Assembly: GCA_036675505.1 (NCBI GenBank)
Contig: JAKFEW010000050.1
Location: 1-64,000 of the forward strand
DNA: 64,000 nt
Reading direction: 5' to 3'
Origin: JAKFEW01 sp036675505
GTDB lineage: Bacteria; Cyanobacteriota; Sericytochromatia; S15B-MN24; JAQBPE01
How positions within the stretch are numbered: the stretch's first letter is position 1; every line of letters begins with the position of its first letter. Under the pieces are notes generated by a model that was not told the DNA's origin, did no database searches, and saw only the letters and a list, made by a program, of their open reading frames with translations. This document shows, piece by piece, positions 15,546-25,049 of the stretch. A program made the position numbers and the translations under genes.

Positions 15546-18457
15546 CCCGTATTCTTCATCCCCGCCGCGATCCCGTTGACGCTCAGCTTCAACGCATCGT
15601 CGAGTCGCTCCCGATCGGCCTCCGCGCCCCCTTCGCCCAGCGCGCGCCGGCGGCGCAGCAGGTCCACCTGGAGGTAGCTCAGCGGGTCGACGTAGGGGTT
15701 GCGCAACGAAATCGCGCGTTGTAGCGCCGGGTTCCCCGCGAGCAACTCCGCCTGCCCGGTGATCCGCAGCAGCATCGCCTCGGTGCGCTCGTACTCGGCC
15801 TCGATCGCCACCCAGATGCGGTCCTTCGCCGGGTGCTCGCCCAGGCCCTCGACGTAGCGGCGGGCGATCGGCAGGTCCGCCTTCGCGAGCGTCATCTCGA
15901 CGTTGGCGACCAGCACGCGGAAGAACGGGAAGCGCGCGTACATGTCGCGCAGGACCGCGAGGTGCTTCTCGGGGGCCTCGCCCCAGTAGGCCGCGAGGGC
16001 GGCGCCGACGCCGAGCCAGCCGGGCAGGATGAAGCGGCTCTGCGTCCAGGCGAAGACCCAGGGGATCGCCCGCAGGTCCTCGATCGCCGTGCTCGCACGC
16101 CGCTTGGCGGGCCGTGAGCCGATCTGCAGCTTCGCGAGCAGCTCGAGCGGCGTGATCTCGAGGAAGACCGCCGCGAAATCCGGGTCGTCGTAGACGATGC
16201 CGCGGTAGGCCGCCATCGCGCGGCGCGAGAGGTCGTCCAGGATCGCCTCCCAGCGCGCCACGTCCTGCGGCGGGGCGGCATGCAGCTCCGGGCGCAGACT
16301 GGCCTCGAGCGTCGCCGAGGTGACCAGTTCCAGGTTGCGGCGGGCGATCGCCGGCAGGCCGTACTTGTTGCTGATCACCTCGCCCTGCTCCGTGAGCTTG
16401 AGGCGGCCGCCCAGGGTGCCTGGCGGCTGCGCGAGGATCGCCTGGTGCGACGGGCCGCCGCCACGGCCCACCGAGCCGCCGCGGCCGTGGAAAAGCGTCA
16501 GCTCGAGCCCGTGGCGGCGCGCGACCTCCCAGATCGCCTGCTGGCCCTTGTAGAGCTCCCAGGCCGAGGTGAGGATGCCGCCGTCCTTGTTCGAGTCGCT
16601 GTAGCCGAGCATGGCCTCCTGCACGTCGCCGAGCGCGCGCAGGTGGGCGCGATAGAGCGGCTCCGTGAACAACGCCTCGAGGATCTTGGGCGCCTGCCTG
16701 AGGTCCTCGATCGTCTCGAAGAGCGGCACCACCTGCATCGCGGTGCGTACGCGGCCGCCGCCGAGTGATTGGGTGTCCACAGGACCCGAAGGGGCGCTGT
16801 GGCCCCATGGGCTCTGATAGAGCCCGGCCTCTTTCATGAAGAGCAGCACGGTGAGCACGTCCGAGGGCCGCGTGGTCATCGAGATGATCGCCGCGCCGAG
16901 CGCCTCGGGGCCGAAGACCGCGCGCGCCGTGGCGATCGTGCGGAAGGTGCGCACCACCTCGCGCGTCATCGGCTGGAACGCCTGGAGGTCGTGCGGCACC
17001 AGCGGGCGCGCGCCCGCGAGCTCCTGGCGCAGCCAGGCCACGCGCGCAGGCTCGTCGAGCTCGCGGAACGGCCGGTCGAGCACGCGCAGGGTGTCGACGA
17101 CGTCGGCGATCGCCTCGGCGTGGACGTCCGCGTGTTGGCGCACGTCGAGCGCCGCCGCGTGGAAGCCGAAGGTCTCGACCTGGCGCCGCCAGCCGGCGAG
17201 GTCCACGGCGGCGGTGCGCGCGCCGCGGTTCGCGATCAGGCTCTCCTCCATCAGGCGGATGTCCTGGATCAGCTCGCTCGCGGCCCTGTAGCCGAGGTCC
17301 AGCCTTGCAGGGTCCCAGCGCTCGGCCTCCGCGAGCGTCTCGGGCGTTTGCGCGAGCGTGTGGCGCAGGCGCGCGTGCATGTAAGCCAGCTTCTGGCGGT
17401 ACGGCTCGAACGGGTTGCGCTCGCGGAACTCGGCCCCCACCGCGGGGAAGACCTTCTCCTCCGCCTCCAGGCTGCGCGTCAACGAAGGCGCGACCGCCGT
17501 CCAGTGGAGCGATTGGCTGAGCGCCGTCGAGATCGCCTCGGCGCGCGCGATGTGGCGGCGCAGGAAGAGGCGGCGGGCCAGCAGCAGCGCCTGGTAGGTG
17601 GTCTCGGCCGTCACGTTCGGGTTACCGTCGCGGTCGCCGCCCATCCAGGCGCCGAAGCGCAGGAACGACGGCGCGGCGAGCGCCTCACCCGGGTAGTGGC
17701 GCGCGAGCGCGGCCTCGAGGTCCGCGTAGAGGATCGGCACGGCGTCGAAGAGCGTCGAATCGAGGAAGTAGAGGCCGTGGCGGGCCTCGTCGAGCACGGT
17801 GGGCGCGCGGTGGTGCACCTCGTCGGTCTGCCAGAGCGACTCGACTTCGGCGGCGATCGCCCCCGTCAGCCGCGCCCGGTCCGCGGCGCCGAGCCGCGGG
17901 TCGTCGCGGTCGTCGAGCGCCCGCGCGAGCCGCTCGTGCTTCTCGAGCACCGTGCGCCGCAGCACCTCGGTCGGGTGGGCCGTGAAGACCGGCGCGATCC
18001 AGAGCCTCGCGAGCAGCGCGCGCACGGCCGGGGCGCTCACGCCCGCGGCGGCGAGGCGGCCGAGCACGTCGTCGAGCGAGCCGGGCGCGGGCCTGTCGGT
18101 CTCGGCGTGGGCGTAGGCGCGGATGCGCCGCACGCGGTGGTGCTGCTCGGCGAGGTTCACGAGCTGGAAGTAGAGCGTGAACGCGCGCATCACCTGGGCC
18201 GCGGCGTCGGTGTCGAGCCCGGCGACGAGCTTCAAGAGGCGCTCGCGCAGCTCCGGCCCGCCCTCGCAGCGGCGCAGGGACTTGAAGCCGCGCCGCAGGA
18301 TCTCTTCGGTGTCGAAGATGCCTTCTCCGGCCTGCTCGCGGAGGATCGTGCCGAGTTGGTCGCCGAGGAAGCGCACGTCTTCGCGCAGCGGGCGGTTCTT
18401 TTCTTCGTGCTCCCACGCGCGGAACGCGTGGGACGAGCTCGTGAGGGGTTGAGACAT
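15542..18457 (-). CDS. ppc: phosphoenolpyruvate carboxylase
   Basis: Ppc fixes bicarbonate onto PEP to give oxaloacetate, replenishing the TCA cycle. The 971-residue protein has all family landmarks: VFTAHPTEVLRRTV with the catalytic His, MGGDRDGNPNV, MLGYSDSNKDGG with the catalytic Lys, FHGRGGSVGRGGGP, ISNKYGLPA, RAIPWVFAWTQSRF, and a terminus ending MKNTG, the conserved end that in other enzymes helps bind the allosteric inhibitor aspartate. The ATG at 18457 follows GGAGG by 9 bases. Length is slightly above the usual 880-930 residues. It is the last gene of a long minus-strand run, 25 bases after the DUF2723 gene. Confidence 0.97.
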   Translation of the reverse strand: MSQPLTSSSHAFRAWEHEEKNRPLREDVRFLGDQLGTILREQAGEGIFDTEEILRRGFKSLRRCEGGPELRERLLKLVAGLDTDAAAQVMRAFTLYFQLVNLAEQHHRVRRIRAYAHAETDRPAPGSLDDVLGRLAAAGVSAPAVRALLARLWIAPVFTAHPTEVLRRTVLEKHERLARALDDRDDPRLGAADRARLTGAIAAEVESLWQTDEVHHRAPTVLDEARHGLYFLDSTLFDAVPILYADLEAALARHYPGEALAAPSFLRFGAWMGGDRDGNPNVTAETTYQALLLARRLFLRRHIARAEAISTALSQSLHWTAVAPSLTRSLEAEEKVFPAVGAEFRERNPFEPYRQKLAYMHARLRHTLAQTPETLAEAERWDPARLDLGYRAASELIQDIRLMEESLIANRGARTAAVDLAGWRRQVETFGFHAAALDVRQHADVHAEAIADVVDTLRVLDRPFRELDEPARVAWLRQELAGARPLVPHDLQAFQPMTREVVRTFRTIATARAVFGPEALGAAIISMTTRPSDVLTVLLFMKEAGLYQSPWGHSAPSGPVDTQSLGGGRVRTAMQVVPLFETIEDLRQAPKILEALFTEPLYRAHLRALGDVQEAMLGYSDSNKDGGILTSAWELYKGQQAIWEVARRHGLELTLFHGRGGSVGRGGGPSHQAILAQPPGTLGGRLKLTEQGEVISNKYGLPAIARRNLELVTSATLEASLRPELHAAPPQDVARWEAILDDLSRRAMAAYRGIVYDDPDFAAVFLEITPLELLAKLQIGSRPAKRRASTAIEDLRAIPWVFAWTQSRFILPGWLGVGAALAAYWGEAPEKHLAVLRDMYARFPFFRVLVANVEMTLAKADLPIARRYVEGLGEHPAKDRIWVAIEAEYERTEAMLLRITGQAELLAGNPALQRAISLRNPYVDPLSYLQVDLLRRRRALGEGGAEADRERLDDALKLSVNGIAAGMKNTG

Positions 18458-18482
18458 AGGCCGTGACCTCCAGCGGGCCCCA

Positions 18483-20048
18483 TCATACCGCCAAACGCGG
18501 TTTCCTTTTCTCGATTGGCGGCAGCCGCGGCGGCCCGTGGTAGCGCAGCCGCTTGCGGAGCGGCTTGATCCCCACCACCTCGTAAAGCGGTTGGCTGTAT
18601 GGCAGCAAATACTCGACCGTGCGCACCTCGAACCGCGCCAGCAGATCGTCCATTTCCGACGGGAACCGCATCAGGTAGACGGGCCGGACGCCGAGATTCA
18701 GCTCCACCGCGGTCATTGGGTTCAGCCACCCGTAGTCGAGGATCCGCTGCGTATCGACGATCTCGACGTCCGGCCGCTGGCCTTCCACGTACCGCACGTA
18801 CCAGAGCGGCGTCGCGAGGTTCCACCAGGTGACGACGAGCGCGCGCGGCTTCACCACGGTCATGACGCGTTCGGCGTAAATCCGTCCGAGCCAGTCCTCG
18901 CTCCGGTCGATGCCGGTGTAGAAATAAGGCACGAGCCCGAGCGGCAGGATCACGAGCGCCAGGAGCCAGGCGCGCGCCGCGCGCGGGCCGATGCGCCGGC
19001 CGAGCTCCGTAGCCGCCACGGCCGCCCAGCCGATCGCCACCACCGTGCAGGCGAAGTAGTAGCGCCGGAGGTCGGCGTCCTCGTAGTTGGTCGCCATGTA
19101 CAGCGGAAACGCCAGGATCAGCAGCGTGAACCACGCCGTCGGGGCGTCGGTCCGCGAGAGGCGAGAGAGGCCCGCGAGCGCGAGCGCTCCGAACAACAGA
19201 CCGCCGAGGGGCGTGAACCACTCGCCGTACTGCTGCCAGACGAAAGGCAAAGTCGAGAGGAAACGAAAGGGCCCGTACCAGGTGAGATAACCCATCGTAT
19301 GGCGGAATTCCTCGCCGAAGAACACGTAACGGAAGCCCTCCCAGGTGGATGGCCGCCCGTAGTTCAACGCCGGCTCCTGCAACGCGCGTAGCGGGATGAA
19401 GAGGTAGGACGTCAGGCCGAGCGCACCCAGGCCGATCAGGGCTCCGAGGCGCCAGGTCGCGAGCAGCTGTGGCTGCACCAGGCAGATCAGCGCGAACGTG
19501 GCGGGCACTGTCAGGGCCATCAGGTGGTGGTTGCCAAGAGCCAGGCCGGTCATTAACGCCGTGGCGGCCATGTAGCGGAACTCGCGGGTGCGCCGCCAGC
19601 GCAACGCGAGCCAGATCACCTCGACCAGGAACGCCGCGTGCAGCGTGTGGGCCTCCGCGCGGATCGCGTTGTCCCAGAAGGCGTAATGAAACGCGAAGGC
19701 CAGCCCGGCGGCCACGGCCGCGGCCCGCGCGGCGCCGAGCTCGCGGGCGATTGCGACCACGCCGGCCACCGTCAGCGCGGCGCAAACCGCGGAGAACAGG
19801 TTCAGGCGATACGCAACGGTCCCGATGGGCGCCCATGAGACCATGTGGGTTACGATCGTGTAGAGCGGGAAGCCCGTCGGGTGGGCGATGCCGAGGACGG
19901 GGCCGACCGTCTGGTACTCGGCGGTGTCCCAAAATCCGAGGTCGACGAGCAACGTCGACCGATAAACGGCGAAGGCAAGAAGCGCCACCCAAACGCCGTC
20001 GGCGACCTCGGGAAAAGCCCGCCAGCGTGCGTTCACGCGCTCCTCCAC
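18483..20048 (-). CDS. DUF2723 multispanning membrane protein, O-mannosyltransferase-like
   Basis: The 521-residue protein has about 10-12 hydrophobic helices. Its N-terminus carries the DUF2723 signature: an acidic site after the first helix (FWDTAEYQTVGP) and GIAHPTGFPLY. This family is GT-C-like and includes TMEM260, a protein O-mannosyltransferase, so sugar transfer from a lipid carrier to proteins at the membrane is a plausible role. Because it directly follows the prepilin cassettes (13 bases after the last one), pilin or surface-lipoprotein glycosylation is an attractive inference, not shown. The start is uncertain: the GTG at 20048 lacks an upstream ribosome site, while GAGGAG just inside it could serve a GTG at 20036. 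Confidence 0.8.
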   Translation of the reverse strand: MEERVNARWRAFPEVADGVWVALLAFAVYRSTLLVDLGFWDTAEYQTVGPVLGIAHPTGFPLYTIVTHMVSWAPIGTVAYRLNLFSAVCAALTVAGVVAIARELGAARAAAVAAGLAFAFHYAFWDNAIRAEAHTLHAAFLVEVIWLALRWRRTREFRYMAATALMTGLALGNHHLMALTVPATFALICLVQPQLLATWRLGALIGLGALGLTSYLFIPLRALQEPALNYGRPSTWEGFRYVFFGEEFRHTMGYLTWYGPFRFLSTLPFVWQQYGEWFTPLGGLLFGALALAGLSRLSRTDAPTAWFTLLILAFPLYMATNYEDADLRRYYFACTVVAIGWAAVAATELGRRIGPRAARAWLLALVILPLGLVPYFYTGIDRSEDWLGRIYAERVMTVVKPRALVVTWWNLATPLWYVRYVEGQRPDVEIVDTQRILDYGWLNPMTAVELNLGVRPVYLMRFPSEMDDLLARFEVRTVEYLLPYSQPLYEVVGIKPLRKRLRYHGPPRLPPIEKRKPRLAV

Positions 20049-20061
20049 GGGAGCACGCGTC

Positions 20062-21300
20062 TCAAGGGCTGGCGGCCGGCTCGGGCGTCGCGTCGGCGCC
20101 GCCGTACTCGTAGATCTGGACGACCTGCTGGAACGACTGCCCGATCATCACCTTACCCGGCATCGTGCGCGCCGCGAGCGACAGCCGGAGCAGCACCCTG
20201 CGGAGCTCCGGCGGCCCGGCCACCATCACCTCGAACCCCATCGGGTAGGCCGTGTTGTCGTCGGCGTAAGCTGGCACGTCGAGCCCGTTCACCGGCACGG
20301 AAGTGGGCGCGGCGGACGGCCCCGTATTGAACGCCACCATCGGCTCGCCAAAGGCCGACTTCATCGAGAAGTCGACGGCGGACCCGAAGCGCTTGGTCTT
20401 GAGGGTACCCGTCCACGACACCAGCTCCCGCCGGGTGCCGGTCGCCGTCAGCTGGTAGATCGCGGGCGGCGACGCGGTCGTGCGGGCGTCGGCCGCGCCG
20501 ATGTCGATCGCCCCGGCGAAGTGGAGCGGCTTGGTGGTGGTCTGGAGCGAGCTGAGCTTGGCGTCGATCAGCGCGTCGCCCCCGGCGTTGCCTGAGTCCT
20601 TGACCATGTTCATCCACTTCACGAGGTCGCTGTAGTCGACGTACGGCTCGCTCTCCCAGTGCATCAGGTTGTAAACGAAGCGCTCGTTCGAGCGCACGGC
20701 GTTCGCGGTGACCGCGAGGTCGCGGCGCGCCAGGTAGTAGAAGTGCAGCTTGAGCGTCTGGAGGAGGTAGGTGCTGCCACCGAACAGCGTGTTGTGGATC
20801 GGCGCCGCGCCGCTCTCGTTCAGCGAGACCTTCGGCTCCACGGTCGCGAAGAACAGGCTGTTGCCGACGGCGTTCGCGTCCCAGCCGGGCGGCACCGTGC
20901 CTGTGTCGTTCACCCGCAGGAAGCTGCCGTCCTCCTTCGCGAGCGGCAGCCGCAGATCGACGTACGGATCGGGCGAGGGCAGCCCCGGCGACAGCCCGGC
21001 GGTGTCATACGGCCGGATCGGCAGCCGGCCGAGGAAGGTGGGCGTGACGTCGTTGCGGCTGAACAGGTGGCGGTTCTGGTGCAGCAGGCGATAAATGTCG
21101 TTGAGCGCCTTCTGGCCCGAAACCTTGAGGATCCCGCCGCCCACCGCCGTCGCCTGGGCCTTGTTCGCGCCGAAGTAGGCCTGGACCACCGCGCCCATCA
21201 CGATCAGGCCCACGCCGACGGAGATCATCAGCTCCAACAGCGTGAACCCGGCGCGCCGCGCGCGCTCAGTCAAGCTTGACCTTGAGTTCGTGGAAGGCAT
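20062..21300 (-). CDS. PilW-like prepilin, cassette 1
   Basis: The 412-residue protein begins with a class III (type IV) prepilin signal: basic leader, Gly-Phe cleavage site and hydrophobic helix AGFTLLELMISVGVGL, with Glu at position +5 of the mature protein. The remainder is a long globular domain of unknown fold, ending with a conserved region (PGKVMIGQSFQQVVQI) shared with the paralogue at 27886-29046. Such proteins are minor pilins or pseudopilins processed by PilD-type peptidase. The ATG at 21300 overlaps the preceding gene by 35 bp; a TTG at 21273 would reduce this to 8 bp, but the paralogous pair shows a similar 29-bp overlap, favouring the ATG. Confidence 0.85.
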   Translation of the reverse strand: MPSTNSRSSLTERARRAGFTLLELMISVGVGLIVMGAVVQAYFGANKAQATAVGGGILKVSGQKALNDIYRLLHQNRHLFSRNDVTPTFLGRLPIRPYDTAGLSPGLPSPDPYVDLRLPLAKEDGSFLRVNDTGTVPPGWDANAVGNSLFFATVEPKVSLNESGAAPIHNTLFGGSTYLLQTLKLHFYYLARRDLAVTANAVRSNERFVYNLMHWESEPYVDYSDLVKWMNMVKDSGNAGGDALIDAKLSSLQTTTKPLHFAGAIDIGAADARTTASPPAIYQLTATGTRRELVSWTGTLKTKRFGSAVDFSMKSAFGEPMVAFNTGPSAAPTSVPVNGLDVPAYADDNTAYPMGFEVMVAGPPELRRVLLRLSLAARTMPGKVMIGQSFQQVVQIYEYGGADATPEPAASP

Positions 21301-24300
21301 GGTGCGTCCGATCGATGTAGGTGCCGATCTTCCGGTAGGCCTCGACGCGCAGCGTGTATTCGCCGGACGGCAACGCCGACGTGTTCCAGCTGTAAGTCAC
21401 CGGGCTGGGGTAGGCCGCCGACGCGATCGACAACGTGGTGGGGATGTCGATCTCGCCAGGGGTCGCGATGCCGCCGCTGCGGTTTCGCCAGACGCCGTCC
21501 GGCCCCTTGTACTTGAGGAAGTGGACGATCGGGGGGGTGTTGGTCGGGTTGAAGGCGTAGAACGGCGAGAACTCGGAGCCATCCACCTTCGCCGGGCGAC
21601 TGTACCACTTCACCGTGTAGGTGTCGGGCAAGGTCTCGTCGGGCTTCGGCTCGATGACCTTCACGCGGGTCGTCGGCCGGACATGGTTGATCGTGAGCGC
21701 GTTGTTGGTGCCGTCGAAGTACGCCGCGATCGCCGAGGTGAGGCCCACCTCGAAGATCGTCGCGACGTCCGCCGCCTTCTCGGGCTTGAGCGTCACCGGC
21801 AGCACGATGCCCTTTCGCGAAGTCGAAGTCGTGCCTGAGTCCTCGAGCAGGATCGGGGCGACGGCGTAGACGCCGGACTGGCTGTCCTGGGTGAAGAAGC
21901 CGGGTGGCGACTCGCCCGTGTCGAGCCAGTTCATGAGCAGGCGCTCGCTGGCGAACGGGGCCTGGAGCCAGTGCGTCGGCTGGTCGGCGGTGTCGGCCCC
22001 GCTGAGCTTGTAGCCCCATTTCGACCGGATGCCGAGCGCCAGCTTCTGGCGCAGCGCGCTCGCGGCGGTCTTGCCGGTGGCGGTCATGGAGCCCTTGCTG
22101 CCGCCTTCCTCGAATTCGATCGGGCCGCTGCCGGCGGAGTCTTCGGCGTTCAGGAGCGTGGCGAGGCTCACGTGATCGTCGACATGGTGCTTGTTGTTGG
22201 TGTCCGAATTGTCGGTCGCCCAGGACCAGTTGGTGATGCCGCTGACATTCTCGCGCATGAGATCCGAGCCGGCGTCCAGGTTGCCCTTCGAATTCCACTG
22301 CGTCCACTTGTCGGATGGATAGAGCTCGCCGATCCACGGCTTGGCGTACCAGCCGTCGCCGCCCTGGCGCTCGATCAGGCGCGTCAGCCCCCCGAACAGC
22401 TCTTCGCTGTCGGTGCCTGCGTCGGTGTCCGGCGAGAGGTCGTAGGGCGTGTCCGCGATTTCGAGCTCGCCGATGTCGTTGATGTAGTTGTTGAGCTCGA
22501 ACTCGCCGCCGAGCCCGGCGAAGCGGGCCGGCTCCCCGCCCATGTTCACGAAGACCAGGTTGTTGCGCAGGATGGCGTTCCGCCACATGCGCAGGTAGGC
22601 CGGCATGTTCACCTTCGTGCCGTGCCATTCGTCATCGGTGTTCGGGAACCCGACGTCGTAACGGGTGGTGGCCACGATCGGCGGCCGCTCGGCCAGCGGG
22701 GCGAGCAAGACGAGCGGGTTGGCAGCATCCATGCACTGGGCCGAGTCGGTCGTGTCATTCGTGACGACGTCCTTGAAGTAGACGCTCTTCTCCGTGACAA
22801 AGGCGCCAGTCCCCGTCTTGTGCTGGAAATAGGAAAAGTAAGGGTTGTAGGTGCCGTGGGCCCGCACGTCCTGGTAAGGGTTGTGGCGCGGATCGCCGAC
22901 CAGCTGGAGCTGCTCGGTCCACGGGATCGCCGGCGCGTCGGCCGTCGAGTCCCAGTAAAGTTTCTTGGTGTCGTTCCAGGTGCTGACGGCCTTGTCGGTG
23001 TAGAACCAGGTCTTCGATAGCGCCGGGTCACCTTCCGCCGGCCAGCCGGCCATCGTCTCGAGCGCGGTCTGCACCTCGAAGCACTGGCCCGAGGCGTCCC
23101 ACGTCCCGGTCGCCTGCATGTTGAACTCGATGATCACGCGGGCGGTGTTGCGCGGGTAATTGTTGCCGTTCGCCACGTCGAGGAAAGGCAGGAACGGGTC
23201 GGGGAAGTACTGCATGCGGTGCAGCAGGTAGTCGGAGTCGGGCGCGCCGCTGTTCTCGCGGATGCCGTAATACGGACCGCTGCCATTGGTGTCGTCGCAC
23301 ATGCGGGCGTCGTAGTCGAGGTCGTAGATCGGGATGGTCAGGTCGTTGCCGGTCCAGAACGGGCCGATCCCGTGCGACGTCGACGAGGCGCCGCCGTGGT
23401 GATCGGTGCCGCTGTGGGCCGCGATGTGCGGGCCGGAGTGCCGGAAGTTGACGCAGCTGCCGGTCGGCCAGGTCTGGAAGCGCCGGTAGCCGGACTTCCG
23501 GTTGGGCGAGCCGTCGTGCTTCTCGCGCTGCACGACCTCGATCTTCACGTCGTTCTCGTCGATCGTCGTGGGCGTGACCGTATCGACGAGGGTGTTGGCC
23601 GCGAGGTAGGGCTTGAGGTTCTTGATCGTCACCTTCGCGCTCGTGGCGTGGTCGCCGGCCGACCAGTCCATCATCACGTCGCGGTGGCCGCTGCTGTCCG
23701 CGGTCGGCGTCTTCTGGCCGTTCGCCATGAAGGGATGGACCAGCAAGCGGACCGGCTGGGTCGCGATCGGCGTGACCAGCCGATACGGGTGCGTCACGAG
23801 GCGGCGCTCTGCCCGCTTCGACGTCTGATCCGCGCCGGGATCCTTGGCCGGATCCGAGTAGTTGCGTAGCGGGATCACCGGGAACAACTCGCCATGAAGA
23901 TTCACGACGATCGCGTTGCGAAACCAGGTCTCGTCCTTGCTGGCATCGCCGCCATTCAAGGCCTCGATGAACTGACGTAGGCTCATGTCCGAGACCGTGG
24001 TGCCAGTCCGGTCCGCTGGCATCTTCGGCTGTTGCAGCGGCGCGTTCGCGCTCGAGAATTGCTCGAACTCCTCCGGGTAGCGGACGGCGTGGTTGTACTG
24101 GTCGGCCATCGCATACGCCGCGGCGTTGACGTCCTGGCCGACGGCGGACGCGTCGCCGACCGCGATGCGGCCCTTGATGCCGTCCGGGTCGTAGTAAGGG
24201 TCCTGCTCCTCCGCCGTCTGGCCGATGACGCCCGGGTAGAAGTAGAGCTTGTTCAGCGGATCGCGGGCGCTCGTGCTCGGCGCGTTGTGGAGACTCTTGC

Positions 24301-25036
24301 CCTTGTTGATGTAGGGGCGGTAGAGCTTGTCCCTGCCCTCGGAGAGGCGCGAGATGTAATGGAGCTGGATGTCGAGGCCCGAATTCTGGGCTTCGAACTT
24401 GGCCACGGCCGCCTCGAACTCCCGGCGCGCTTCCAGCGTGCTTGGGTAGTACTGGTTGTTGTCGTCCTTGCGATAGACGTGCGGCAGGTTCTCGATCGAG
24501 ATCGCATAGACGTCGATCACCTGCTTCGGCCCGAGCGCCGCCGACGACGAGCGCAGCACGTTGGTCACCACCGCGAGCGGGTTGTTCGCGTCTTCGGGCA
24601 AGGGCGCCGTCTGCTTCTTGGCGGCGAACACCTTCACGGTCACGCGGCGCGCGTAGGGATCGCCCTCGACCGGGGCGACCTTGATCTCGCGGACGTACTT
24701 GTAGATACCGTTCGGCTTGTTCAGCACGGCCACGTTGCCGCTCAGCGCATCCTTGATCGGCGCGGGATCGATCGTGAGCTTGAAGTTGTAATCGCCGGAG
24801 AACTGGTCGATCGCGTCGAGCGAGCTCTGCGACTGGTACGCCGCCAACTCCTCCATGATCTGGAGGGCCTTCTGCATGGCGAAGGTCCTGTCGCGGTCGC
24901 TGTTGGAGGCGCGGAAGGTGGACGTGATGAAGCCGCCGAGCGCCAGCATGACCGTGGCCGCCACGGAGGCCGCGACGAGCACCTCGATCAGGTTGACGCC
25001 GCGACGCGCGCGGAAGAACGAGAGCAGGAATCGCAT
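21266..25036 (-). CDS. giant PilV-like prepilin, cassette 1
   Basis: The 1256-residue protein starts with a 13-residue leader (MRFLLSFFRARRG) followed by VNLIEVLVAASVAATVML, a canonical prepilin helix with Glu+5. The ATG at 25036 is chosen because GGGG lies 8 bases upstream; the GTG at 25045 falls within that site. Over 1200 residues of ectodomain follow, far longer than a usual minor pilin (150-250), with recognisable blocks such as VNLHGELFPVIPLRNYSD, PWTEQLQLVGDPRHNPYQD, WYAKPWIGELYP and a C-terminal Ig-like section ending in ELKVKLD. All these blocks recur in the paralogue at 29018-32770. No enzyme motif is evident. It may form the tip or adhesin of a pilus-like structure (inference). Confidence 0.85.
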   Translation of the reverse strand: MRFLLSFFRARRGVNLIEVLVAASVAATVMLALGGFITSTFRASNSDRDRTFAMQKALQIMEELAAYQSQSSLDAIDQFSGDYNFKLTIDPAPIKDALSGNVAVLNKPNGIYKYVREIKVAPVEGDPYARRVTVKVFAAKKQTAPLPEDANNPLAVVTNVLRSSSAALGPKQVIDVYAISIENLPHVYRKDDNNQYYPSTLEARREFEAAVAKFEAQNSGLDIQLHYISRLSEGRDKLYRPYINKGKSLHNAPSTSARDPLNKLYFYPGVIGQTAEEQDPYYDPDGIKGRIAVGDASAVGQDVNAAAYAMADQYNHAVRYPEEFEQFSSANAPLQQPKMPADRTGTTVSDMSLRQFIEALNGGDASKDETWFRNAIVVNLHGELFPVIPLRNYSDPAKDPGADQTSKRAERRLVTHPYRLVTPIATQPVRLLVHPFMANGQKTPTADSSGHRDVMMDWSAGDHATSAKVTIKNLKPYLAANTLVDTVTPTTIDENDVKIEVVQREKHDGSPNRKSGYRRFQTWPTGSCVNFRHSGPHIAAHSGTDHHGGASSTSHGIGPFWTGNDLTIPIYDLDYDARMCDDTNGSGPYYGIRENSGAPDSDYLLHRMQYFPDPFLPFLDVANGNNYPRNTARVIIEFNMQATGTWDASGQCFEVQTALETMAGWPAEGDPALSKTWFYTDKAVSTWNDTKKLYWDSTADAPAIPWTEQLQLVGDPRHNPYQDVRAHGTYNPYFSYFQHKTGTGAFVTEKSVYFKDVVTNDTTDSAQCMDAANPLVLLAPLAERPPIVATTRYDVGFPNTDDEWHGTKVNMPAYLRMWRNAILRNNLVFVNMGGEPARFAGLGGEFELNNYINDIGELEIADTPYDLSPDTDAGTDSEELFGGLTRLIERQGGDGWYAKPWIGELYPSDKWTQWNSKGNLDAGSDLMRENVSGITNWSWATDNSDTNNKHHVDDHVSLATLLNAEDSAGSGPIEFEEGGSKGSMTATGKTAASALRQKLALGIRSKWGYKLSGADTADQPTHWLQAPFASERLLMNWLDTGESPPGFFTQDSQSGVYAVAPILLEDSGTTSTSRKGIVLPVTLKPEKAADVATIFEVGLTSAIAAYFDGTNNALTINHVRPTTRVKVIEPKPDETLPDTYTVKWYSRPAKVDGSEFSPFYAFNPTNTPPIVHFLKYKGPDGVWRNRSGGIATPGEIDIPTTLSIASAAYPSPVTYSWNTSALPSGEYTLRVEAYRKIGTYIDRTHHAFHELKVKLD

Positions 25037-25049
25037 CTTCGGCACCCCT

